57,766 nt of DNA from Candidatus Lambdaproteobacteria bacterium RIFOXYD2_FULL_50_16 (lineage in GTDB: Bacteria; SAR324; XYD2-FULL-50-16): positions 1 through 57,766 of the forward strand of contig MFNE01000026.1 in NCBI GenBank assembly GCA_001783695.1, given 5' to 3'. Below are positions 8,457 to 16,420 of this stretch, in pieces. The notes under the pieces are model-generated. The model was not told the DNA's origin. It saw only the letters and a program-made list of their open reading frames with translations, and ran no database searches. Positions within the stretch are counted from its first letter, which is position 1. Every line of letters begins with the position of its first letter. The translations under genes were made by a program, and so were the position numbers.

Positions 8457-8550
8457 ATCTGGGGCCTGTTATAAATAGTAGGTGAAATTTTTAGGTTTTT
8501 TAGTTAGAATATGCTTAGACCAGAGGGGGGTTGGATAAGGAGTCCACAAG

Positions 8551-10146
8551 ATGAGCCTAGAAAGTGCTAGTCGGGCCACCCTATTGCAAAAGATCACCGA
8601 ACTCGAAGCCCAGATCGAATCAGGGATTTGCTCCCCACAATTACAAAAGGTGCAAAAGAAGGTCGATGACCTTTTACAATTAGCCCATATGGGAATCTGG
8701 ACCCTGGACCGTCGTGGGCAGGTGTTGTTTGTAAGCCCAGAAGGCGCTCAGATGCTGGGTCAGCTACCAGAAAAGATTTTGGGGCGAAGTTTTTTTGAGT
8801 TAATCCCCTCCCTGGACCAATCCCGCATACGCCAAGAATTGCTTTATGGCACAGCTACCGAAAAAAAGCTTGAATTTGAGCTGAACCATTGGCTTGGAAA
8901 TCGGATTCATCTGGCGGCCCAGGTTTTGCCGCTGATTGTTGACGGCAACTTGGCTGGTTATCAACTAGTTTGTTTTGACTTGACCGAGTCTTATCGCAAT
9001 CGCCAAAACTTAGCCCAGTCTGAGGCCCGGTGGCAAGCACTGGTCGAACAATCCCCGAATTTGATTATTAGCCTTGATCGAGACCTAAAAATCAACTTTA
9101 TGAACCCAGCGGTTAGCGCCCTTGATCCTGCGGTGTGGACCGGGTGCTCTGTCCTAGACCTATTTAAGGACCTTGGTCAAAGAGCGGTGGCGCTTCATAA
9201 AATGGAAACCGCCTGGAGCACAGGATTTGGTTCCCGTTTTAACCTTCACTTTAACCCAAACCAAGAAGTTGAGATTGACTTTGAGATTAGAGCGGTTCCA
9301 GGAACTTGTGAAGGACGGGTAACCAGTGTTACTCTAACGGGAATAGACGTAACCGCGTATAATTCAGCGCTGAAACATTTATCAGAGGCTAAATTAGACG
9401 CAGAGGTGGCGGCCCAAGCAAAAACCAACTTTTTAGCCAATATGGGTCATGAGTTGCGCACCCCTTTAAACGGTATTTTGGGTGTTGCGCAGCTTTTATT
9501 GCTCGACCCTTATTTACGAGGGGAAAAGCGCGAATGGGTGAAAATCATTCAAGATTCGGGTGAATCGTTATTGGATATTTTACGCAATGTTTTAGACCTT
9601 TCGCGTATTGACGCGGACCGACTCCACCCGCGCATCCAGATCTTTGAGACCCAGGAGGTTGGCGCGAAACTAGAGCGGCTCTTTAAAGTTGCGGCGACTC
9701 AAGCTGGATTATCCCTTAAGTGTTCCTTGGATCCTGAATTGCCGAAGTTTTTGTTGGGAGATCCGTTTATGTTAGATCAGGTCTTAACCAACCTCATAGG
9801 CAATGCGATAAAATTTACCAAAAAGGGAGGGGTTGAGTATAAAATAAAACGGCTTGAAGGAGACGGCGACCAGTGCTTGGTGCGATTTGAGGTCCTAGAT
9901 CAGGGTCAAGGGATCGCCGAGAGCCAGTTTGAAGCTATTTTCGAGCCCTTCCGCCAAGTTGACCAAGGTATCACGAGGAACCATCAAGGGGCGGGTTTAG
10001 GGTTGGCAATTGCCCAAAAACTGGTTGGCTTGATGGGGGGAAAGTTGCAAATGGAAAGTGAGCTTGAGGTTGGTAGTCGCTTTTGGTTTGAACTGCCCTT
10101 TAAGATAGAAACAACTCAAATGGACCCCCCCCTAGTGTTTCCTTGA
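8551..10146 (+). CDS. Soluble PAS-PAS sensor histidine kinase
   Basis: A 531-residue cytoplasmic kinase without membrane segments. An N-terminal coiled region (1-40) is followed by PAS domains at about 45-150 and 160-275, a HisKA dimerisation domain with phospho-acceptor GHELRTPLNG (about 303-312), and an HATPase_c domain with the N box NLIGNAIKFTKKGG (about 415-428), G1 DQGQGIAE, and G2 GAGLGLAI (about 480-487). All catalytic boxes are intact. ATG 8551 follows AAGGAG at 8-bp spacing. There is no receiver on the protein and none next to it, so its partner is one of the separate receivers elsewhere. The ligand of the PAS domains is unknown. Confidence 0.9.
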   Translation: MSLESASRATLLQKITELEAQIESGICSPQLQKVQKKVDDLLQLAHMGIWTLDRRGQVLFVSPEGAQMLGQLPEKILGRSFFELIPSLDQSRIRQELLYGTATEKKLEFELNHWLGNRIHLAAQVLPLIVDGNLAGYQLVCFDLTESYRNRQNLAQSEARWQALVEQSPNLIISLDRDLKINFMNPAVSALDPAVWTGCSVLDLFKDLGQRAVALHKMETAWSTGFGSRFNLHFNPNQEVEIDFEIRAVPGTCEGRVTSVTLTGIDVTAYNSALKHLSEAKLDAEVAAQAKTNFLANMGHELRTPLNGILGVAQLLLLDPYLRGEKREWVKIIQDSGESLLDILRNVLDLSRIDADRLHPRIQIFETQEVGAKLERLFKVAATQAGLSLKCSLDPELPKFLLGDPFMLDQVLTNLIGNAIKFTKKGGVEYKIKRLEGDGDQCLVRFEVLDQGQGIAESQFEAIFEPFRQVDQGITRNHQGAGLGLAIAQKLVGLMGGKLQMESELEVGSRFWFELPFKIETTQMDPPLVFP

Positions 10147-10178
10147 ACTAGATCCACCAAGGGGCCAAAACCAAAATT

Positions 10179-10697
10179 CTAAAAAATGTCACTAGGGAGA
10201 AAATGCCCTTGTGGGTGACCACAAGTTGGGCATTTTCCAGGTGCTTTTTTCCCGTGATGGATATGGCCACAAACGTTGCATTTCCAATCAATTGCCTCTT
10301 CGCGCTCGTATAGTTTCTCTGCCTCAAGTAGATCTAGAAGCCGCTGAAAACGGTCGCGGTGGTGCTCTTCGATCTTGGCGATTTGTTTAAATAGCTTGGC
10401 TGCTTCCTTGTTCCCTTCTTCTTCCGCTTCTTTGGCCATAGTGGGATACATCTTTTTTACCTCGTAATCTTCTCCAGAAATGGCCGCTTTGAGATTGGAA
10501 ACCGTATCCCCTAACCCACCTAAAAGTAGAAATTCATCTTTTGCGTGGCGCATTTCATTGAGAGCGGTCTCTTCAAAAATGGCGGCGACGCCATGGTGTC
10601 CTTCTTTCTGGGCGACCTTGGCGAAGTAGGTATATTTGTTTCGGGCTTGGCTTTCTCCGGCGAACGCGTCTTTTAGGTTTTTTTCGGTTTTTTTCAT
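10179..10697 (-). CDS. rbr: Rubrerythrin
   Basis: A 172-residue cytoplasmic peroxide-reducing protein. The N-terminal ferritin-like four-helix domain supplies the di-iron ligands (Glu in FAGESQARNKY near residue 14, EETALNEMRHA near 42-52, then later Glu/His in EEEGNKEAAKLFKQIAKIEEHHRDRF near 92-117). The C-terminal rubredoxin domain has two CxxC pairs, CNVC (about 139-142) and CPTC (about 155-158), for the iron that passes electrons to the di-iron site. It is about 20 residues shorter than the classical 191-residue enzyme. It suggests an anaerobic or microaerobic life style. An AT-rich 210-bp gap to the divergent carbonic anhydrase holds its promoter. Confidence 0.95.
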   Translation of the reverse strand: MKKTEKNLKDAFAGESQARNKYTYFAKVAQKEGHHGVAAIFEETALNEMRHAKDEFLLLGGLGDTVSNLKAAISGEDYEVKKMYPTMAKEAEEEGNKEAAKLFKQIAKIEEHHRDRFQRLLDLLEAEKLYEREEAIDWKCNVCGHIHHGKKAPGKCPTCGHPQGHFLPSDIF

Positions 10698-10907
10698 CGA
10701 GGCTCCTGTGAGTTAGGTGATTGGATTTATTATAAGCGGCTACCGCTTTCAAAGCCAGGATTAACTTAAACTTCAAGCAAGTTTAAAATTTGAAATAACA
10801 ATAATGATTGATAACCGCCAATCTATTAAGGGTTTAGTAACGGTTGGCAAAATACCTTTTATTAGGTAAAAAGGCCTGGACCTCCACAAACCCAAGCCCG
10901 TTAAAAA

Positions 10908-11486
10908 ATGCGACCGAGCCCTGAAGAAGCGCTAGTAAAACTGTTAGAAGGCAACCGCCGGTTTTTGGCTGGCGAGCAGTCTCACCCACGGGCTAACATC
11001 GAGATTAGACGGCAACTTACCTTAGGCCAGGAACCTTTGGCTTGTATTTTAGGTTGCGCGGACTCTCGGGTTCCGCCTCAGCTTATATTTGATCAGGTAA
11101 TCGGCGATTTATTTATGGTGCGGGTGGCAGGCAATGTCTTAGACGACGTGGTAATCGGCAGTATTGAATTTGCGGTAGCCGTTTTAGAAACACCTTTGGT
11201 GATGGTTTTAGGACACCAAAACTGTGGTGCGGTTCGCGCGGCCATCGAGCACAAAGACAAAATTGGGCATTTGCGAAATTTGACCGAACGGATCGAACCG
11301 GTTTTTGCTTGTTGTAAAGACCCTAACGACCCAGAAGAGGTAGCGCAGATAAATGCCAAGGAAGTGGCCAAAAGGTTGCGCCTAGAAAGTCTCTTGGCCA
11401 CGAGAATAGAGGCGGGCCAACTAAAAGTGGTGGCCGCCTATTATGAGATGCACCATGGAACGGTGCAAATTCTATCAGAAAGCTAG
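10908..11486 (+). CDS. Beta-class carbonic anhydrase
   Basis: A 192-residue zinc enzyme that interconverts CO2 and bicarbonate in the cytoplasm. Zinc ligands and catalytic pair are visible: CADSR (Cys48, Asp50, Arg52 region) and GHQNCGAV (His near 102, Cys near 105). Length fits compact type II/clade-D-like beta enzymes. The ATG at 10908 has no good Shine-Dalgarno, so expression may be weak or the start uncertain. The 3' end overlaps the convergent TetR gene by 4 bp. No sulfate or cyanate gene is nearby to suggest a specialised role. Confidence 0.92.
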   Translation: MRPSPEEALVKLLEGNRRFLAGEQSHPRANIEIRRQLTLGQEPLACILGCADSRVPPQLIFDQVIGDLFMVRVAGNVLDDVVIGSIEFAVAVLETPLVMVLGHQNCGAVRAAIEHKDKIGHLRNLTERIEPVFACCKDPNDPEEVAQINAKEVAKRLRLESLLATRIEAGQLKVVAAYYEMHHGTVQILSES

Positions 11487-12067
11487 GCTCCCTCTTTTAC
11501 TTGGGTAGCGATTCCGGCCATAAAGGCGCGTAGGTTCGCCTTATCCATCGCCGAAAAGGGAGCGCGCAGGTCTTTTAAAAGACTCTGGCGCATAACCAGC
11601 CCCCCTTGCAAGATCGACCAAAACCCATAGGCAATCCGCTCGGAACTACGCCGATCCCCGCCAATCGAGGTTAGCCAACGGTTAATCTCGCTAATCAGCA
11701 AACTATAGGGGGTTTGGGGAGCAGTGCTAGGTTCGGCGCGTAGGGGGAGTTCTTCTAAAAGAAGCCGTGATAGACCTGGCTCGTCTTCAAAAAAACGGCC
11801 AAACGCAAGCCCTAACGCCAAGAGGCGGTTTTCAGCCTTGGTTTCTGGACCCATGGCTTCAACCATTTGCCGCGCGAGCCTTTGCCAAAGCTCATCCCTG
11901 AGCGTTTTAAGCAAATCCGCTTTGCTGGCAAAATGTTCATATATACTAGGGGCTTTGATTCCCAACCTAGCGGCTAAAGCCCTAAGGTTGAGATTTTCTA
12001 TCCCTGCCTCTTTAAGCAGGTTAAGCCCCTCTAAAATTAACCTTTCCTTGGTGCTGGCCATGGACAT
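11483..12067 (-). CDS. TetR-family transcriptional regulator
   Basis: A 194-residue repressor-type protein. Residues 7-55 form the TetR DNA-binding domain, with the helix-turn-helix LNLRALAARLGIKAPSIYEHFASKADLL matching the family consensus (its TxxxIAxxxGvs..tlY.hF pattern). The C-terminal ligand-binding domain resembles the TetR_C_13/WHG type (hydrophobic, with YGFWSILQGG near 150-160). Two overlapping inverted repeats just upstream of the start (12077-12102) are a likely autoregulatory operator. The start is either ATG 12067 or ATG 12061. The regulated target may be itself only, or a distant gene; the next gene on the other strand starts at 12241. Confidence 0.9.
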   Translation of the reverse strand: MSMASTKERLILEGLNLLKEAGIENLNLRALAARLGIKAPSIYEHFASKADLLKTLRDELWQRLARQMVEAMGPETKAENRLLALGLAFGRFFEDEPGLSRLLLEELPLRAEPSTAPQTPYSLLISEINRWLTSIGGDRRSSERIAYGFWSILQGGLVMRQSLLKDLRAPFSAMDKANLRAFMAGIATQVKEGA

Positions 12068-12076
12068 CCTATCCTT

Positions 12077-12102
12077 GTTAGGATTTTCCTAACCGGGTTA
12101 GG
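12077..12102. promoter_or_regulatory. Overlapping double palindrome, probable TetR operator
   Basis: Two perfect inverted repeats share one half-site: GTTAGGA-TTT-TCCTAAC (12077-12093) and CCTAAC-CGG-GTTAGG (12088-12102). They lie 10 bp upstream of the TetR start codon. Half-sites spaced in this way fit binding of two TetR dimers. The site is also about 140 bp upstream of the divergent c-di-GMP operon, so it could control both. Confidence 0.7.
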
Positions 12103-12240
12103 TGAAGACTGTCAAGGGTGAGAGGTGAAATTATTCAAAAATATTAGGCTTACAAGATTTTTGCCCTTATGTTAACTAGTCAAAGGTAGCTTCGGCTGCT
12201 AAAGATGGGCTGGACAGCTTGGCGGTACAATTAGAGGGAA

Positions 12241-14517
12241 ATGGACCTGAAAAAAGCAACCATACTCGACGCGATTGGCGAAGGCCTTTTTGTGGTGGAC
12301 CTTGAGGGACGGATTCGTTTTTGGAACCGTTGGATTTCGACCTACACCAAACAAGAGCCCAAGGCAGTAATCGGCAAACGGCTAGATGAAGTTTTTCCAG
12401 AGGTTAACCAAGATCAGCTAGTTAGAAAGATTGGCGCGAGCCTACGAATGGGGGTTCCCACCTACTTTTTTAACTTGGCCAGTGGCTGGTTTATAAAAAT
12501 TCCCTTTAAAAAGGTTACGGGCAGCCCTTTTGAATATATGCAGCAACAGGTGACAATTCACCCACTAGACCCAAAAGAGGGTTTAGTTGTGCTGCTGTTA
12601 CAAGACCAAACCGCTGCCCGTGAAGCCCAACATCGGCTAAGCCGTTTCGAAGCCTCTGAAGCGGAACAAAAGAAACTATTTTTAGATCAACTCACCGGGC
12701 TGCACTCGCGCTCGAAGATGTTGCAAGACTTGCCTAGAGCGTCAAAACCCCTTTTGGCCATTTTTTCGGTCGATTTGTTTAACGAAATGAACAAATTTTA
12801 TGGCTACGAGACGGGCGAATTGATTTTAAAGGAGGTTTCTGCGCGGCTAAAATCCTATTTTGGCGACGAAGCCCTGGGGATCTATAAATTACCTAGCGCC
12901 GAATTTGCGGTTTTAGAAGAAGGCTCGACCTCTATCGATAAATGGACCCAAAAGGTTCAATATTTCTTAGAAAACACCATGACTGAGCGGCTCGACAATC
13001 CTAAGTCGGGCCAACGGATTCCTTTGTCTATGACTGCGGGAATTAGCCGCGATAAAAAACAGCTTTTGCGCCATGCCGACTTGGCGCTGAAAGCGGCGAT
13101 AGAGCGCAAAAAAACTTGGTTGATTTTTGATAAGTCCTTAGACGACTTGGCTCGTTTTGAAGACAACATCCGTTGGGTGGGGATCGTTCGTGAAGCCCTA
13201 GAAGACGGGAGGATAATTCCCTATTATCAACCGATTATCGATAACAAATCGGGCGAAACCACTAAATACGAAACTTTAGTCCGTTTGATTGATCCGCAAG
13301 GCAAGGTTATTAGCCCCTACTATTTTTTAGAGGTAGCCAAAAAGGCCAAACTCTACGCCAAGATTACCCAACGGGTTCTAGACTGCTCCTTTGAAACCTT
13401 TGCTGATTCGAAAGCCGAGTTTTCGGTCAACCTAACGGTAGATGATATTCAAGATAAAGAAACCTTGGAGTACATCTACCGCAAGCTCCTAGAAAACCCC
13501 AAGATGACTCACAGGGTGATCTTTGAAATCATTGAGTCGGAAGGGATCGAAAACTTCGAAGAGGTCTCCCATTTTATTCAGCGAGTTAAAAGCCTCGGTG
13601 GCAAAATCGCCATTGACGACTTTGGCACCGGGTATTCGAATTTCGAATATTTAGTTCGCTTAGATGTTGATATCATTAAGATTGACGGGTCTCTAATCAG
13701 AAATCTTGATTTTGACAAAAACAAGTACATGGTGGTTGAGACCCTGGTCGAGTTTGCAAAAAAACTTGGGCTGCAAACGGTCGCTGAATTTGTGGATTCT
13801 AATAACGTCCTCAACGCGGTCAAAGCCTTAGGGATTACTTATAGCCAAGGGTTTTTCTTAGGGCAGCCTGAAGCACTTATTGAAAAAAAGGGCTCAAGCC
13901 GGGTCGCCCGACGCAGTTTAAACGAAAATCAATTGGACGCCTTTAAAGAGTTAATGAACATCGCCTTCGGGTCGGCGCTTTCGGTAATGGCTGATATTGT
14001 GGGCAGTTTGGTCAGCATCACCGTGCCCAATATCGATGTGATGGACCCGGATAAACTCAACCGCTTTGTGGACCTTAGCTTAAACGTAAGGGGCGAATCT
14101 TGGGTGGGTAGCCAAACCTTTTCTGGGATGATCGAAGGGGAGGTGCTTTTGTTTATCGCCCCTGAACCCGCCCGTAATCTGGCCGCCTTGTTTGAAAATA
14201 AACAAGGGAACCTGCTTTCGGAAAAAACCATTCGTGGAGCGGTGTTAGATTTTGTGAACATCATTGCGACCGCCTGTGTGAAAAATTTCTCTGAACATTT
14301 AGACCTTCACACCAAGCTAAACTTTCCGGCGCTAGAAGAAAGCCGGATTGGGTTGTTTAAGGCAGAATTGGGTTTAGAAGAACGCTTGGTGATGGTGGAC
14401 ACGGTGATCAAATTCCAGAAACGGGACATTCATGCCAATCTGGTTTTACTCACCCGGGTGGGCGATTCCCTCTTAACACGGCTGGATCAGTACATCGAAG
14501 AGATGGTAGGCAAATGA
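12241..14517 (+). CDS. PAS / degenerate GGDEF / EAL / CheC fusion protein
   Basis: A 758-residue soluble protein. A PAS-type domain (about 5-135) is followed by a GGDEF domain (about 150-300) whose signature is replaced by PSAEF, so it should not make c-di-GMP. The EAL domain (about 315-550) keeps ETLVR, SVNLTVDD, the Glu of IIESEG, DDFGTGYS, KIDGS and AEFV, so hydrolysis of c-di-GMP is expected. The C-terminal about 195 residues are a CheC-type domain: Asp566, Glu570, Asn573 and Pro596 fit the phosphatase pattern [DS]xxxExxN-x22-P exactly; the second copy has Gly/Asp670/Asn673/Pro696 and is weakened. The stop overlaps the next gene as ATGA. EAL-CheC joining is rare to my knowledge. Confidence 0.88.
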   Translation: MDLKKATILDAIGEGLFVVDLEGRIRFWNRWISTYTKQEPKAVIGKRLDEVFPEVNQDQLVRKIGASLRMGVPTYFFNLASGWFIKIPFKKVTGSPFEYMQQQVTIHPLDPKEGLVVLLLQDQTAAREAQHRLSRFEASEAEQKKLFLDQLTGLHSRSKMLQDLPRASKPLLAIFSVDLFNEMNKFYGYETGELILKEVSARLKSYFGDEALGIYKLPSAEFAVLEEGSTSIDKWTQKVQYFLENTMTERLDNPKSGQRIPLSMTAGISRDKKQLLRHADLALKAAIERKKTWLIFDKSLDDLARFEDNIRWVGIVREALEDGRIIPYYQPIIDNKSGETTKYETLVRLIDPQGKVISPYYFLEVAKKAKLYAKITQRVLDCSFETFADSKAEFSVNLTVDDIQDKETLEYIYRKLLENPKMTHRVIFEIIESEGIENFEEVSHFIQRVKSLGGKIAIDDFGTGYSNFEYLVRLDVDIIKIDGSLIRNLDFDKNKYMVVETLVEFAKKLGLQTVAEFVDSNNVLNAVKALGITYSQGFFLGQPEALIEKKGSSRVARRSLNENQLDAFKELMNIAFGSALSVMADIVGSLVSITVPNIDVMDPDKLNRFVDLSLNVRGESWVGSQTFSGMIEGEVLLFIAPEPARNLAALFENKQGNLLSEKTIRGAVLDFVNIIATACVKNFSEHLDLHTKLNFPALEESRIGLFKAELGLEERLVMVDTVIKFQKRDIHANLVLLTRVGDSLLTRLDQYIEEMVGK

Positions 14518-15137
14518 CTCCCATAGAACTCAAATGCTTAGAAGAGTTAATCAACATTTCTTTTGGCTCTGGCGTGGCGGTAGTGGCCGATATGATGGAT
14601 TCCAAAGCCCGCTTGCATCTCCCTGATGTCAAGGTTGTTAGTCCAGCAGAACTTTTGTTGGTGCTAAACGAGCGGATCAAACTCTCCTCCAGCCGACTGA
14701 TGGCCACTAGTCAACATTTTTTTGGTGAGATGGATGGCGAAATTCTGTTTCTAATTGATCAGTTTTCGGTGACCAATATGATTCGTCACTTAAATCATTT
14801 ACCTATGGAAACACAAATTTCAGGGCCCGAACTTTTAGACCCGGTCTTAGAGGTAGGTAACATACTTTCAGCCACTTGCTTAAAACGCCTGGCCGAGATG
14901 CTAGAATTCAATGTCGCTTTCACCCGCCCTAGTGTGGAATTTTTGCCCGAGTTGGGCCTAGCGACTGAAGACAATAGCCGTTATTGGGACGAGCGGGGCA
15001 AGGTGATTTTAGTAAATACCGAGCTAGATTTTAAGGAAGAAAAGATTTGGGGTAGTTTATATTTGTCGTTAGAGCCCGCAAGTTACAAGATTTTTAGCGC
15101 CAGGCTCAAGGCGTATAGCAGCGCCTTGGAGGTGTGA
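14514..15137 (+). CDS. Stand-alone CheC-family phosphatase
   Basis: A 207-residue homologue of the CheC/CheX/FliY family, which dephosphorylates CheY-type receivers. Two copies of the active-site helix are seen: the first has Glu11, Asn14 and Pro37 but Lys7 in place of Asp/Ser; the second has Asp109, Glu113, Asn116 and Pro139 and fits the consensus fully with 22 residues between Asn and Pro. It aligns along its length with the C-terminal domain of the protein just upstream (INISFGSG versus MNIAFGSA, GEMDGEILFLI versus GMIEGEVLLFI), so the two arose by duplication. No CheD or flagellar motor gene is near. Its target may be a receiver encoded nearby, such as 19512-20834 (inference). Confidence 0.85.
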   Translation: MTPIELKCLEELINISFGSGVAVVADMMDSKARLHLPDVKVVSPAELLLVLNERIKLSSSRLMATSQHFFGEMDGEILFLIDQFSVTNMIRHLNHLPMETQISGPELLDPVLEVGNILSATCLKRLAEMLEFNVAFTRPSVEFLPELGLATEDNSRYWDERGKVILVNTELDFKEEKIWGSLYLSLEPASYKIFSARLKAYSSALEV

Positions 15138-15139
15138 AT

Positions 15140-16420
15140 ATGTCTGGACATTCCTTAAGTTATAAAAAGTTACTAAACGCCCTCGAATGTGGGGTGATGA
15201 TTTTAGACCTTGAGTTGAATATTCTGTTTTGGAACGATTGGCTAACCGCTTACACCGACGTTTCAATTTCCAAGGCGCTCAAATCGCAGCTCAACCAACT
15301 TTTCCCTGAGGTCCGGCCAGAAGGATTAAAGAGGCAGATGCGCGCTACCCTGGCTTTGCAGGCCCCTATGTTTTATGGCAGTTTGCCAGATAATCAACTA
15401 TTAGAAGTGCCGCTGAATCGGATTATGAATCCGATCTTTAAGAGCATGCAGCAGTCGATTACCCTGGCCCCTTACGACGTAAAAAATGGATTGGTAGCTT
15501 TAATCTTAAACGACCAAACCAGCCTTAAAGAAGCCCAGCACCGCTTAGAGGCCAAGGTAGAAGAGGTCAAAAAGATGCAGTCCGGCTACTTAGACATTAT
15601 TGATCAACAAATTCTCTTGATCAAATGTGACTATCGAGGTCGGATAAATAAGGTTAGTTCCGCATTTTTACAGGTTTCCAAATACACCAAAGACGAGTTG
15701 GTGGGCATTTCGCTAGAAGAATTTATTAAGTTAGGTCAATTGGATGAGGTTAATACCGAAGAGATTTGGGAACAGGTGAATTCTGGGGTGGCTTGGAACG
15801 GGGAATTGGCCAAAACCAGAAAAGACGGTTCAAAGATCTGGCTGAGTGCGGTGGTGACTCCTAGTCTTTTATCATCGGGCAAGATCAATGAAATTAATGT
15901 GATATTGGCTGACATTAGCGACAAGAAAAAGATTGAATTGATCAGCACCACCGATCCTTTAACCGGGATTGCTAACCGGAAAAAGTTTGCTGAGGCTCTC
16001 GAACGCGAGATCCAAGTGGCAACCCGCTATGGCACTGGCTTTTCTGTGGCGATCTGCGACTTAGATCATTTCAAAAAAATTAACGATACCTTTGGTCACC
16101 AAATCGGCGACCAGGTTTTGGTGGGCACCTGCCGAATTTTTGAACGGGAAATCCGCGAAACCGATTACCTAGCCCGCTGGGGCGGAGAAGAGTTTGTATT
16201 GCTTTTCCCCCATGTTGACCTACGAACGACCCAAGGGATTTTGGAAAAAATCAGAAACGCCTTGGCCCTCCACCCCTTTGAACAGGCGGGTCAGGTAACC
16301 GCAAGTTTTGGCGCGACTGCCTTTAAACTTGGGGATAAGGACCACTCGCTCCTAGAAAGGGCAGACCGGGCCTTGTATAAATCGAAAAACGATGGCCGTA
16401 ACCGGGTGACGATTTTCTGA
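15140..16420 (+). CDS. PAS-PAS-GGDEF diguanylate cyclase
   Basis: The 426-residue soluble enzyme makes cyclic di-GMP from two GTP. The N-terminal domain (about 8-130) is a paralogue of the one in 12241-14517, with shared FPEV, MQQ, GLVALIL and EAQHRL. A second PAS lies at about 150-260. The GGDEF domain (about 265-425) keeps FSVAICDLDHFKKINDTFGH for metal and base binding, the active GGEEF at about 348-352 and an RETD product-inhibition site exactly five residues upstream, so feedback control is predicted. I choose ATG 15140 because GGAGG at 15128-15132 is 7 bp before it; GTG 15134 would be inside that site. The stop overlaps the next gene as TGATG. Confidence 0.92.
   Translation: MSGHSLSYKKLLNALECGVMILDLELNILFWNDWLTAYTDVSISKALKSQLNQLFPEVRPEGLKRQMRATLALQAPMFYGSLPDNQLLEVPLNRIMNPIFKSMQQSITLAPYDVKNGLVALILNDQTSLKEAQHRLEAKVEEVKKMQSGYLDIIDQQILLIKCDYRGRINKVSSAFLQVSKYTKDELVGISLEEFIKLGQLDEVNTEEIWEQVNSGVAWNGELAKTRKDGSKIWLSAVVTPSLLSSGKINEINVILADISDKKKIELISTTDPLTGIANRKKFAEALEREIQVATRYGTGFSVAICDLDHFKKINDTFGHQIGDQVLVGTCRIFEREIRETDYLARWGGEEFVLLFPHVDLRTTQGILEKIRNALALHPFEQAGQVTASFGATAFKLGDKDHSLLERADRALYKSKNDGRNRVTIF

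Noticed and set aside
10760-10850. AT-rich stretch with a loose resemblance to a Fur or PerR box upstream of rubrerythrin
   Set aside because: The match is partial and not a clean 19-bp dyad, so it does not merit a site call.
12241-16420. Idea that this is a chemotaxis operon
   Set aside because: There is no CheA with P5, CheW, CheR, CheB or CheD here and no flagellar gene; only CheC-type domains are present.
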